Of a stretch of DNA of 64,000 bases, positions 13,352 to 25,800 are shown piece after piece; position 1 is the stretch's first letter; each line of letters starts with the position of its first letter. The stretch is from Bilabrum cf. latius (lineage: Eukaryota > Bigyra: Bicosoecida > Bigyra > Bicosoecida): assembly GCA_965178125.1 (NCBI GenBank), contig OZ237768.1:620001-684000 (forward strand), given 5' to 3'. The notes under the pieces are model-generated. The model made no database searches. It had not been told where the DNA came from and was given only the letters and a program-made list of their open reading frames with translations. The position numbers and the translations under genes are program-made.

Positions 13352-14261
13352 ACCGTCGCCCCCGAGGGGGTTTGGGTGATCACCTAGATCCAGAGGAGCC
13401 CTAAAACAAAGGACTACAAGACTCCCGACCCTTTCAGGCCAAAGGCCCCCCGTTCTCAGCCTATGCCGCCGAGTTCCCATTCTTCGCCATCAGTGTGGTC
13501 CCCCACAGGCCCCCAGCCTGTTGCCTTCACAAGGAGAAAGCATACAGGTGCGGAGCGTGTGCCCGGCACAAGGCGCGGTCCAGTCCCACATCGGGGTCCC
13601 CGGTCGAGACCCACCATTTCCTCCTCCATGACCGTCTCTGCGTCTCACGATCCTTCAGAGAGGCGAGCATGCACGCGCTCATGCCTTTGGCCCATTGCCT
13701 CTCTATATCCTTTAGCAAGCCGTGGGGCTTGAAAATCCGTCGCTGTAGTCGGGCGTTCGCATTGGTTGCCACTATCAGCTCCTGCGTGGCCGTGGCGGCT
13801 AAGGCAGCCGCCGCATCACCACGCATCCACTGCCTGCATGTCAGCTGCTCCTGCTGGCGCAGCTGGTTTCTGAGCACCTGCACCACTCGGTTGGCCAGCA
13901 CCTTGACAGCTGTACGTTCCGAGGACCGTGCAATCGTGCGCTCTAACGATTGTATTCTACTTTATAGTGAGCACTTTTGCGAGATGCCGCGGCGCGTTCC
14001 GGTATTGGATCCTTCTGACTGATCCCTTTCCATCCGGTGCCTAAAGTCAACTGCAGTACTCCAGTGAGCGATACAATGTAGTGTCACTAGGTGTCAGCTT
14101 GCAAATTCTGATGTAGATTCTTGATCAGGCTTCAGTATTTCCCTATTATATTTCGCAGCTGCGGCAACTGTATCGCTTGTCGGACTACTTTGTCAAAGTT
14201 TGTCAGCCTGTTGCCTTCTCGTGCATTCTATTCCAGACTTTCACTCTTTGTAGTGGGTTTA
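13352..14261. other. Intergenic region with an ORF relic
   Basis: This lies between the hAT-like element and the start of the plus-strand TPR gene. A minus-strand open stretch at about 13965-13527 encodes a Gln/Arg/Ala-rich helical segment (VLRNQLRQQEQL) without a convincing start, so it is best treated as a gene fragment or chance ORF. The last 200 bases should carry the promoter of the TPR gene. Confidence 0.4.
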
Positions 14262-17200
14262 ATGTCGGACAATGGCGAGAAATCTGGCAACCAAGCGACC
14301 GATCCTCGTCCTATCAGACGAGTATCGAAGACAGTGTCGATTGATGCGGAATCGCGATCCACAGATATCGATTCAAATATGCATGTGGATGATTCTCAAG
14401 TGGAGCCAGGATCCGGGGCGTACAGAGGCGCTCAAGCATTCGGCAGCGAGCATGCGGCCGTAGCTGCCCACACCGAGCATTCCGCGGCTTACCGCGGTGC
14501 AAGCCTACATCACATTGTTTAGGGCCCAAAGCAGCCAACTAATACATCTCAGACTGCACTCAGTGCATCATCTGGTGAGCCATGTCAAGTTTCTGGGCAT
14601 GGAGAGGATCCGGAACCTGCATCGTCGTAGACTGGCTTGCCCCCACCTGCGTCTGGTGCTGGCAGAGACTCGCCCAGAGCTCCAACAGATCCAGCAGATA
14701 CGGTAGATGAAGATGTTACAAGCACTATGGATGCAGTACCGCCTAGCGCCGACCCAGATACTGCTTCTAGGACTGCTGGCACGACCGAAGGCAGGTAGCC
14801 AGCATTCGAAGCAGCCAAGCGAGTCGTAGCCTTATATCCCTACCAACAGCAGGAGCGAGTAAACAAGCTCGAGGAAGTTGGCGGTCACTTCCTAGGTGAT
14901 GTTTATGAGGCCTTCAAGGGTTTCCCAGAGGTTGACTTGCAGTGGGACCAAGGCTATCCCGTCGCGTTCACGGAAGCAGACGTTAAATCGATCGAAGCCA
15001 GCACAGAGATTGCCTTTGTTGACGTCGGTGGATACGCGGGCGGTATCAAGGCGAGGCATGCAGGCCTAGGTCTCTTTCTTAAGTTCGCATTCGACCACAA
15101 TGGTTTCTACCAGAGCTCGCGCATGGCGGCCAAGGCGGCGAAACGTGAGGCAGCCGCGAGTCGGTGGGTGCATGCGATGGACAGCGTGCACGTATCAACA
15201 CCCTTGCTGGAGTGCGTTGATCTGCCAGTCAATCTTGCGAGTGGTGGTGAGTATGTTGTACGAGTGCAGGTCTTTGCATCTGTCGATGTGCGTGGATACA
15301 GCAATGCCGATCCAAAGTCGTGGAGTAGCACAACAATGCGAGTCGGGTCTTCAGACGGTGCCATGTCCGTCCATGTGGATAAGGAGTAGCTGCAGGACGC
15401 AGTGCTGCCTCTAGCGCGGCACTTCTTCATCCGAAAGTACTCTGACCACGTCGATACAGTGATCGAACACGGATACAATCGCGTTCGTGCGACAACGCAC
15501 GACAGCTCGGAATCGACTGTGTCCGATCCAGCCTAGCCCGACGCTGCAACTGGCAGGTGTGACGGCGATGCAGCTTCAATCGCAGCAGGGGCAGACGTGC
15601 GTGGGTTTGGAGGGTAGGCAGACCCCCTGATTCGCCCCGATGTACTCTTTGAACTCGGGCTAGACGCGCCCAGTCGCGCTGCTATCCAGAGCCTATGTAC
15701 GCCACCTGGTAGCAAGACTGCCAGAGCTGGTCGCGAAGAGAATGATGGCTCCCATAGAGATCTTACATTGAGAGAAAAGGATCTTGCGAAGGCTGTTAAC
15801 GATGCGATCCGTGACAGCGGCGCGGTTCTCGACTACTGCGAGGTCGATGCAGAATGCGTGGATCACGCAGTTCGGGGCTCGGCCGGGTCCTGCTAGTTCT
15901 ATCTGCCCTTCGACGTGGAGCTCCATCAGCTGGACAATGGGCAGCGGATGGTGCTGGACACCCACCGGCTTTTGATACCCGATGTCCCTTGGATTGACTG
16001 GGTCCGCTCGGGGGCCGCGCAGCCTAGGGTCTGGGTGCTCCTGCGTGGGACTACAAGCGTAGTGGATGGCGGCCTTGCCGACGTGCGACCTCTGGGCTGC
16101 GACGGCGAGCTCAATCTTGGCAGTGTGGCTGGCTAGCTAGCGCAGTGGTGGAAGCTAAAATAGCAAGAGGGGTCGCAATTCCCGGCTGCTGAGTTCAAAG
16201 CAAGCAGCCTAGAGCTAGACGCATCGCTGGGCTGCGTCGTCGCTCGAGGAAGAGAGGCCGACGGCAGCCTTGCGGCAATCGCCTGTCTCGCTTGCCCAGA
16301 ATGGTACTACCGAGGTGAACTCAGCGTGACATGTGTCCTCCCGCCGGAGTCAGCGCGCGCCTTGCAAGACTTGACTGGCGGCAGCGATCTCCCGGGCTTA
16401 TGTCCCGATCTGGTGATGGCCGGCGATGCTGCAGCCATGAAGGAGTCCAAAGATGCGATACAGCTGCTGTACTCCAACGCTCGAGATAAGCTCTTGGAGC
16501 GGTATGAGCTGGAGACCATCACGTTGATGTCTACAAACGACGACTACAACCCAGAAACTGATCTCGAGGAGCACCGGAGTGTGTTGAAGCGGACGCTTCA
16601 CGGTGTGGGTATCGGGCTGCGGCACGCGTACTTGCTATTGGAACAGATTGACGATGACGATACCCGGCAGTCCATCATGCGTTCGCTTGCCATTGGAATG
16701 CGGCCGTAGTCTGTGGGGAGTTTTGCTCGAGAAGCATTTGCCTCTCGAATCAAAGAGCAGGCAAGCAAGGCAGGCCCGGCGTGGCAGCACACGCACGATA
16801 GTCTTACGACTCTTGCAGCAGCAGCGCACATGTATGCCTCCAAAGGCCTGCATGGTCTTGATCTTTCCCATTCATTTGAACCATGCCGCACCACTCACGG
16901 CGGCGACGCCAAGCTCATGGTGCCCTTTGATCGAGCTGGCCGGCGCTGCGTAGGCACCGAGCTGGCTTCAGCTGGAGGCATCCGACATCACGATCCAGAG
17001 ACGCACGCGCGATCCCTCATCCATGAGCTGGCACATATTCAAGCGGTAGGTGCTGGCGGCCAGTTTGAAGCGCTGTCCTAGCTGCAGAGCCTGGCGTGGC
17101 TCTCATCTGGCCTAGAGCCACTAAGGCTGTGGTCGGCTGCAACGGCCATGTCTTACGCCATCAGGAAGTCCTAGCTGCGTACGTCAAGGGACGCTACAAA

Positions 17201-18824
17201 GCAGGCTTAGTTGAAGGTTGTGCAGTACGTGCAGAATCTTGCTGGTCTATTGCGGACGAATGGGAAGCCTAAGGAGGCAATTCAGCTCTATGAGGCCTGC
17301 CTTCGGATGCTGAAGAATCTGGGTGAGCCTGCTACTACGAGGCACGCCAGTACCACCTCCGGCATGGCTGACTGCTACACCGCCCTTGGCAGAGTAGACG
17401 AAGCCAAGAAGCTATTCGAAGAGAGCTGTTTCATTCACGAGAACCTAAGTGGGACCCGCAGCTCTGACTACGCACAGGCCAGGCAGGGTGTCGCATCATG
17501 CCTCGAGCAGCTCGGAAAATTCGATGAGTCTGTGGCAATCATGAGGGACTGCATCGATATCCTGTCTTGCACTGTTGGCATCTAGCATCCAAGGTACATC
17601 TGGAGCCTGAAAAGCCTTGCGGGGTTATTGAAGACGAAAGGAAAGTATGCAGAAGCCATGGCGATGCTGGAGGATAATCTAGAGTCTGCCAGGCGCGTAT
17701 TCGGGACGCAGCATGCTATCTACGTGTCGATTAATCGCACCATGGCAACCTGCCTGATTGCGTAGGGCAAGTTTGGTGAGGCGGCCGAATGTCTTCAACG
17801 GAGCCTGGCTACTGAAGAGATTCTCTTTGGGCGGCAGCACCGACGGTTCGCGGGCACTCTGCGCGAAATTGGAGAGTGTTTAAGGCATCTGGGGTAGTAT
17901 GAGGAAGCCATCAAGGTGTTAGAATAGTCACGGGATATCCTCAAGTCAACAGTGGGTCCTCACCACGCTGCCTATGCTAGTACTCTGACAGACCTGGCTG
18001 GCTGCGTTGCCCTAAATGGCGACCATGTAGGCGCGTCCCAAATCATCCAGGAGTGCAGGCAGGTAAATGAGAAGGTGTATGGCTGTAACCACCCCTGGTA
18101 TGCAAACACGCTCAGCAACACTGCCACCCTATTCAACCAACTTGGCAAGTTCAAGGAGGCCCAATCTCTGTTTGAGGAGTGCATTGCCGTGAGGCAAGCA
18201 AGTGGTGGGACAGAGCACCCTGACTTCTCAATCACTCTGGATGCGTAGGCGAGCTGCTATTAGAACCTCGCTCTCTACGACAAAGCAAAGGAAGCCTACG
18301 ATGAATCGCTGCGCATTTGCGAGGCATTCCATGGCAGGGACCACCCCGGCTACATCCACACGGTGGTCAACTATGCTGGACTCTTGCAGCAGCAGGGCAA
18401 GCTGCCAGAGGCGTTGTCAATGTTTGTGTGGTCTAAGGATGCAATGGCGCGCCTGCCAGACCGCAACTGGTCTAACTATGCTACCGTCGTAGGGAATATT
18501 GCTGGTTGTCTGTATCTGCTTGGCAGGCACCTAGAAGCTCTTGAGAGCTACCAGGAGGTTCTGGAAATGCAAAGAGAAGCCCTGGGGGTATTCCACGTCA
18601 GCTTTGAGAGCACGCTGTCAAAGACTCTGTTTGTCTGCCAGTGCTGCAGCAGGGATGGCTAGGCCATCGAATTGCTGTACGGGGTGCTAGACTCCTACGA
18701 GGCAAGCGGCGGCAACAATCACCCCAAGTACAAGAAGCGCCTGGAATAGCTGGTGTTTTTCCTGCGCCGTGCTGGTAGGGAGGACGAAGCGGAGGCGTGG
18801 CAAGAAGTGCTCGCAGCAAATTGA
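14262..18824 (+). CDS. CLU-like / kinesin-light-chain-type TPR giant protein (paralogue 2)
   Basis: A single intronless frame runs from ATG 14262 (MSDNGEKSGN) to TGA 18822-18824, about 1520 aa, interrupted by roughly 20 TAGs and no TAA or TGA. It has the same architecture as the minus-strand paralogue: disordered N-terminus, GLGLFLKFAFD module (about residues 268-278), FDVELHQLDNGQ module (about 550), a short HELAHIQ segment, then TPRs from about residue 980 to the end. TAG falls at typical TPR Gln positions: LIA-Q-GKFGEA (17763), HLG-Q-YEEAI (17895), LE-Q-SRDIL (17925), ASCY-Q-NLALYDKA (18261). The TAG at 15387-15389 aligns with CAG (10524-10526) in the paralogue within the conserved context E-Q-L-D. 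Stretches of near-identical DNA shared with the paralogue suggest recent duplication or gene conversion. Confidence 0.8.
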
Positions 18825-18886
18825 GTATCCTTTTAGTGCATTTCTTTGGTGCTGTGTCGTGGACAAGGCACTGGCACAAATTTGAA

Positions 18887-18999
18887 TACCCGGCGCCGTG
18901 AAAGGTCGGATTTGGCCGACCGACCGGTATCGCCGATATCGGTACCTTCAATTCACCTTACCGATTCTCGCGTACCATTCAAGTAATCCTAAAATAATA
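18887..18999 (+). repeat. 113-bp dispersed structured repeat, copy 1
   Basis: About 95 % identical to 58279-58391. It contains an inverted pair GGTCGG...CCGACC around a 6-nt loop and the palindrome CCGATATCGG. It starts 63 bp after the stop of the TPR gene, in the same orientation. No TIRs or obvious coding capacity. Confidence 0.8.
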
Positions 19000-19329
19000 T
19001 CAAGATATTGAAATTTGTATAAGTTAACTACCGACTGCGAGTGTTACTCATTGATAAACTTGCGATAATAGTATACTTGGTGGTCATGAAACCAAACGCT
19101 CGATTTTCAGGAAGGGCTACTTTGGTACTGCAGAAGTTTGTCCAAGCAGGCATGCTTGCAAAATAAACAAGCTTTTTTGAATTCATTGGTGGTTATATTA
19201 TATATAAGTCTTAGCGCAAAAAAGTTACCGAACGGTTTACAAGATATTGAATCGAATGTGGACCTGCCATGAATTACGTGCTTCGTGACCCGATTCTTGT
19301 GCATCCATCTACTTGGCATTTATATCAAC
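19000..19329. other. AT-rich intergenic region, 3' side of the piggyBac element
   Basis: No gene seen. This AT-rich stretch between the dispersed repeat and the transposase stop probably includes the 3' terminal region of the piggyBac element. TTAA occurs near 19024, but no matching inverted terminus could be paired with it. Confidence 0.35.
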
Positions 19330-21848
19330 TTAATCTACATCACAGCCAAATTCTGTTTCCAGATGATACAGAGATTCTTTAAAATCCCCACAAATGAACT
19401 TGCAGCAGCGTGAACACACTTTATAGGAAGAAACCGACTAATGATGCTGCCGCTTGCTGCATCTGGAGCCCTTGCACTTGGCGCTGCACCCCACTCCACG
19501 GCTCTTTGATCGTCCGCTACTGAGAACTTTAATCAGTCCTGCTTGGAACTACTCCGTTCCAATCAAATGGAGCGAGCCCAGCAGCGTAGCTACCGCGTGC
19601 TGCTTTCTACATCCAAGGTTCCCGGGGGTCGCCTCCGCACGCATCCCAGCTGAGGTTGCAGCACCGCGAGTTCCTGCACGTGCATGTCGGTAAGGACGCA
19701 TCAATTCGTCATACAACAGCTGCACAAACATACCATGAGCCTGTAGATGCCGCACCATGTGCTAAACCTGTTCCTGAACGGATTTGCTGCTAGCTCCAGC
19801 AGCTTGCCGACGAGTGGGTCCGTGGCGTAGCAGTCGACGTGCCTCCAAGTTGACCCAGATGATGTACGTATTGACGATAACTTGCTCCATTAAACCTTCC
19901 CACACTCTTAAGTATGCCCTAGTCTCTCCCTGGAATGAATTTGTTAGCGAAAGTTGCGTCCGGAACTTGTCAGCTAGATCCACACCCCCCATGTACTTGT
20001 TGTAGAGGACGGACACGAGGGGCGCGTTCACCACACTCAGGTCGCCACCATCTCTCCGTAGCGTCTTTACCAAGCAAACAAAGTACTTCGTAGGAATGTT
20101 AGAAGCCATAAGAAATGGTGCGCGGTCACAGTATCCAAAAACTTGCATCCCAGAAGCTAAATCATCTGGCGAGTCAAAGGCTACTGTCTGGCCAGGGCTC
20201 AACAGGCCCCGACTGCCAAGGTCCTCTTCGGCCAGCAGCGATCCCGCAGGAAGCTCACTCGCATCAAAAACATCACCAGTTGTTACATTACATGAAGATA
20301 CTTTGCTGGACCCAAGAAGAGCGCGCTTCACAGCCTGCCCGCGTTCGCCTGGGGTTCGTCTGTTCAGCTAGCCAATAGCGTGGTACAGCTCACCGCTCAC
20401 TTTGCCTTGGCGAAGCGTGCCAACAACCCAAAGGCCTTTGCTGGTGGCCCAATCACACAGTGGAGCCGATGTAAAGTAGTTGTCCACCGCTAGGAGGCCC
20501 CCGTTCAAGTTTTTGCCCATTGCCATCGACGCAACAGCTGCTGTTTGCAGGTCCATCCGGGTCAGCTACCCGGCAGCGGTGCCGCTGCCGGTTGCTACCT
20601 TATACGAGTACTCAGCCTTCCCCCTGTACTATCGTGTATCATCGGCAACAGATGTTGCTAGATCCAAATGGTACACATACCCGTCTTTTCGTGCAGCTGC
20701 CCATAGCTTAAAGCCATGCGATGTGGGCTTGTTCGGCATGATGACACATGCCCGATTTCGGCCGTACGCCATCACCATCATCTCATCGACGGCGATGCTC
20801 TTTGGGCTCAAAGTAGCCGCACGAAAGTACTTTGAAACTGCATCTAGCATGCCTGGTGGATATTCTATGAGTACCCGCTCGCGAGGACTGCCCACACTCC
20901 CTAGCCTCATTGTGGCGCGCTCCTCCGCCAGCAGGGGTGCCGGAGCCTCCTGCAACCTCCCGGCGAAAGACAAGTTTCGATGGAACCGATTCCAGTCTTG
21001 CACTACGATATCGTCTTTCATGCGCACCAGGAACTACTTTGATTGCAGCAATTCTAAAGGTATCCGGGGTCGAATGAGAGACCGAGTCAATGCCACGGCC
21101 AGGAACATCATCGCAACTGGCATGTCCATTGGTTGGTCGCTGCCGGCTGGCCGGCTGCCTGGCCAGCTACCTCTGCCGCTGCAGTGCCTCGCCACGAAAA
21201 TGCAATATCGAGAGGCACCAGCGAGCACAGAATGCGTATTGGAGATATTGGTTGTTCATGATGGGCCGTCATCCAGCCTTTGACATACTCAGTAGCAGCC
21301 ACATGAGTAGCCGCTGTGCGAGCGATCGGGATCCCATCACCGCCAATCACAACCCGGTCATTCAAGAAGTACCTATATTCAGGCTCATCAACCAACGATG
21401 CAAGTTTGTCCATAGGAAACATACTTTCATATTGCTCTATTCTGCGCCGCTTTGCTTGGTGAGCCTACTGCCTCCTACGATGCTGCACCGGAGGCCGGCT
21501 CAAAGTTGCAGACCGACTGGATACCGGCTCGTCCTCGTCTGAATCGCCGACATAGTCCATATCATCATCGCTGGCCTATGCTTCGCCCAACAAATCACGT
21601 AAATCATCATCTTTTGTCGATTTATTTGCATTGTCCTGTTGCCGTTTACGCTTGGACCCAGCGCGTCGGCTCGAACTGGCCGCATGGGACGGGCTGCTTC
21701 TTGACTACTTGCTAGCAACCGAAACGCTAGATATAGGTTTACAAGATCCCAATGAGAATTTTGGGATTGACTGAGATGCTTCTGCGAAGGCTAAGCACAA
21801 ATAAGCGATGAAGGCTGATATCAGTGGCCTTGCAGCAACACCGTGCAT
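19330..21848 (-). mobile_element. piggyBac-type transposase gene with one frame disruption
   Basis: With TAG = Gln, one minus-strand frame is open from about 21228 down to TAA 19330-19332. It carries the piggyBac core: KSIAVDEMMVMAYGRNR (about 20800-20750) with the first catalytic Asp region, LLAVDNYFTSAPLCDW (about 20490), VSVLYNKYMGGVDLADK (about 20000), and a Cys-rich tail (CSAKCKGSRC then YKVCSRCCKFICGD) like the C-terminal zinc-binding domain of piggyBac transposases. The N-terminal part (ATEYVKGWMTAHHE; acidic stretch before it; ATG possibly at 21848) is in a different frame, so a frameshift or an unrecognised intron lies at about 21110-21230. Several TAGs interrupt the conserved domain, and the tail is reached only by reading through them. 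TTAA-flanked inverted ends were not identified. Confidence 0.8.
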
Positions 21849-21888
21849 GGCCAATTCTGCAAAGGACGCAAGCCCGATTGTGGCCCTA

Positions 21889-22296
21889 TTATACCTCTGT
21901 ATAATTATTTAAGCTCGTCCACATCACCATGAAATGATTATTCAACCAACACCTCGTCAAGCATACCACGGATGCATGGATACTGTCAATGAGTGCCACA
22001 TTCGTGGCTTCTGGTGCCTCTGCGGCAGATTGTACGGTACCCCGAAACTAGCCGGCTAGAGCCCATGCAATTCCATCAACCATAACAATACCGTACTCAC
22101 TTTGATCGATGAGCCTGGGTTTGGCGGATTTCTGCTCGTGACGCCGAGACGAGGCACTCCCACCAGGGGCACTTGCACCCCGAGACCCAACTTCGGACGC
22201 GCCGCTGGAGCCACTTTTTCGCCTCTCACTCGTTCTTCTCGCAAACTTAGACGGAATCCTCCACATGATATTGCATTCAATACCCTTGTATCTCAA
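21889..22296 (-). CDS. Small hypothetical ORF upstream of the piggyBac transposase
   Basis: ATG 22296 to TAA 21889-21891 gives about 135 aa with one TAG read as Gln. It has a basic N-terminus (PSKFARRTSERRKSG), a Ser/Gly-rich middle and a more hydrophobic end. It is immediately upstream of, and co-oriented with, the transposase, so it may be an accessory ORF or 5' exon of the element. No family was recognised, and it could be a chance ORF. Confidence 0.3.
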
Positions 22297-22851
22297 CAGT
22301 AGTGCCAGTGTGTTAAAAGTCTATTGCGCTAAGGTATAAATGCCCTGCAAATTTTGGAACCGTTTGAACCGACGTGTGTTGGAATGGCAGCCAAATTTCG
22401 CTGGATTGCCAATGAATGAGCCTAGCGACCTGATAACATGTTGTCAAATATGTGTTTAACCACTAAATACCAACAGAAACCAAAGAAAAGCTTTTGTGGC
22501 GGCACACGGTGCGTGCATCTGGCACCCCTCGCCAGCGAGTAAAATCTTGGGCTGGGGGTGGTCGCCAAAAATGGTGGTCGCAAGCACGACTCGTTTTCAG
22601 TCTAATGATGCGAATTGCATGGCTCCGTTGGGACTGCATTACATTTAAATGTTATATTAGATATTTTTGCAATGTAAATTTACCCAAGAAATTGGTCCAG
22701 TTCTCAGCAATGGGAGCCTAAAGGCACGATGGTCGCGATTTTGGGACTCGGAATGCCAATAATGGCGGACCTTTCACGGCGCCGGATACTGGACACGAAA
22801 ACCCTTGGATAGTTCTCGATGTTGACTTAGCTAACTTAGATACAATGACGC
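22297..22851. other. Low-GC intergenic region, no gene seen
   Basis: About 550 bp separates the piggyBac region from the 3' end of the GC-rich LRR gene. A TTAA occurs near 22454, but no matching terminus was found on the other side. Confidence 0.4.
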
Positions 22852-25800
22852 TTACAGTGGATCCAAACGAAATCCAGTCATCGACACCTCTCCCGCCACA
22901 CAGAGGGCCGCAATCGTGAGCACCATACGAGAGGGCAGATCCGGTGGAGGAGCTGCCGCCACGCGCACGATCGCCACCGAAGACCTCCTGTTCCCTGACC
23001 CGCCGCCCATGCCGCTGCTGCGACGGCTCGACACCGCCCCGCGGCCGGAACGTGACTGCGATGCCCCGGCCATTCCCACCCCCACTCCCACGCTGCTGCG
23101 CCGCCTGCCCCTTCTTCCACCTGCACGCGAACCGGACGCACTGCCACCCTCGGCCGTGCCACCGATCTAGCTGGCCTGGCTCGACCGCCTCATGCCTCCA
23201 CTGCCACCCACACCTACACCGCCCGTACCGTCCATCGTCGGATCCACCGGTGGAGCGCAGCCCCAGTCCTGCAGCACCGGCCCAGCCTACCCCCGGAGAT
23301 CCGCTGGCAAGAACGTGGGGCACGCGTTCGAGTCGGCGAGTCTCGCGACCGCCTCCAGAAAATCCGTGAAGGTTAGCGCCGTGTGCACGTACCTCTACGA
23401 GTCCTTGCTACTTCTCCTGAGCTCATCCACCACGGTCATGGATGAAAACACGAACACGAGCCTGCAGTCGCGGTCTGTGAACGGGCCCGTGACCGCGTCT
23501 GCCGCGGCAGCAGGGTCCCAGTCGTCCTCCTTGTTCCCAGACCCATCCCCTCCACCGGTGGACCGCTTGCCCGCGCTGCCCAACCGGCTGCCCCGACCCC
23601 CATTCCCATCCCCAAGCAAAGAAGACAGCTCAGAGGTAGCAGAGCCGCGGCGCCCGCGCCCGGCACGGCTCCCTCCCCCACCCAAGCCAAGGTCGGGGCT
23701 CTCGCGGCCGCCGCTGCCCAGCTCCACCACACGCACACCGCCCGCACCAGAGATTGCACCCCCGGGCCCTGCACGAGATGGGGCCCGCCCGTTGCCTGCT
23801 CCCCGGCGGCCCGTGGAAGCGGCCCGGCGGCGGGTTTTTGCAACAGGACCTGCCCGGCTCCGCCCCCCCCTTTGCATGCCGGGCTGGGACCCCCGCCTCT
23901 CCAGATCCGCTAATCCGGAGCCGGAAACTACGGTACCGGCCCCGTCGGCCAGCGCGTTGATGAGACCCGCCCGATCCACCAGCTGCGTGAACTCCCTGCA
24001 GGTCATGAACCTCTTCGCCTTGTCCTTGTTGCTGTGGCTCTTGCCCGAGTACTTCTAGAAGAGCCTCTGCAAAGGGGCGAGGAACACGCGGAACGTTCTG
24101 TCCACTGCTGGCGCGTACAGCCGCTTCCTCCTGAAGAGGTTGGACCAGGGGTCGTGAAGGGACCGGAGGCCCAGCACGTCCCGCACTGTGGGCAGGATGC
24201 ACGCGTGGAAGAGTTTCTGCACCGATACAGATGGACCGTCGTTGCTATCCGCGGGCGGGAACATGATGAGCGCGAGCCTCAGCACAGCCTCGATGAACTC
24301 GAATCTGCAGAGCGCATGGTCCGGATTGGCTGCATCAGAGACCTCCTCGTAGTTGGACGAGATGAACACCATGTCAAGCTGCACTTCCCTGTCTGCCCTT
24401 TGGATGCTGCACGCGTGTCTGAACATCGTGAACTGGTTCAAAGACATACTGTGGGGATCTGTGACCGAGGAAGAGGCCCAGAACCTGAAGGCCTCCCTGA
24501 GGACAGGGTAGTACTGCCTGAGCCTGCGCTTGACGGACGCCCGCTGCGAATCGTCCCGCACCACCCTGTCCGCCTTTGTCAGCTGCCAATCCGCCTCGAA
24601 GGCACGGGCCAGCAGCGCGGGGGTGTCGAAGAAGCTGCGACCGTCAGACTCCAGCAGTCTGGGCCTGAAGACGCTCCTGCGCAGGCCCCAACCGTGCTTG
24701 CCGTCCTCGTCTTCCCCTTCTCCATCGTGCAGGTGCAGCCGAGCTGCCAGCGCACCCGGGACCCTCGTCTTCTCTGGCCACTCAACCGGGATTGACGCGA
24801 ACACTGTCCTGTGGGCCAGCACCTGGTTGGCCAGCTCCCACAGGGCCTGCACGGCGGACTCACCCACGATCCTAGGCGGACCGTCGCCCGTGTACGCACT
24901 CGTCACACCGGCTGCAGCACCGGGAGGAAACCCGCCTAGGCGAGTCCCAGTCCCAGACCCAGCCCCAGCTGCCCTTGGGCTAGCGCCTGTGCCTCTCTTG
25001 GGGGAAGGGCCTGCCCTGCCAGGCGACTTGCTCTGGTTCCCCTGAATCTGCTTGAGTCTCTCGTTGGCCGACGTACCCGGCCGCACGGCTCCCCACGCCC
25101 CTCCCATAGCCGCGGAGGCATAGGCTGTAGAAACTGGCTTGGCTTCCTTGCCCTTGCCCTTACCCTTGCCTTTGCCTTTCCTTTTCTTCTTTTTAATTTT
25201 CCTGGGCTGCCATGGGTCGTACTTCCGATCTGCGGCTGGGAATGGGTGCTCCTCGGGCCGTTCGCCGCCCCTGCCGCTCACTGCCGTGGGTACCAGCTGC
25301 ATGGACGGAGGCTCCCCGAGCGTGTTCTCGACGGCTAGCTCCGTCAGGCTGGAGTTCCAAGACAATTTTGCCTGGCTGGTTGTTGTTTTGCCAGTGGGAT
25401 GCGTGCTTCCCAACGCAGCGATGAGTGATTTCGTGGCTTCGAACCCCAGGGGATTGAACCCCAGCCGCAGGGCCAGCAGGTGGCGGTTTCGGCGGAGGGC
25501 CGCAGCGAACGCCATCGCGGCAGGTGCCCCAATCTGGTTGCTGGACATGTCTAGCTCCCTCAAGGGGGACAGCAGGCCGGCGGGCTGGTCAGGTTTGCCA
25601 CCTCCACTCACGGACGACGGCGGGCCTCCGCGGGTGTGACGAGTGCCACCCGCGCCGAGGTCGTCCTTCCAGCCGGCCTGGGCCTCTAGGACTGCCGCCC
25701 ACGCGCTCGCCCCCCGGGTCCCAACCCCGTTGAAGGCCAAATGAAGCGACCGAATGGACTACGGCGCCGCAACCAGGGCTGTGGCCTTGATGGTGTGACG

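Noticed and set aside
14121-14261. Upstream ATG at 14121 as start of the plus-strand TPR gene
   Set aside because: In frame, but the 47 residues it adds lack the character of the rest; MSDNGEKSGN at 14262 looks like the natural disordered start. Not fully excluded.
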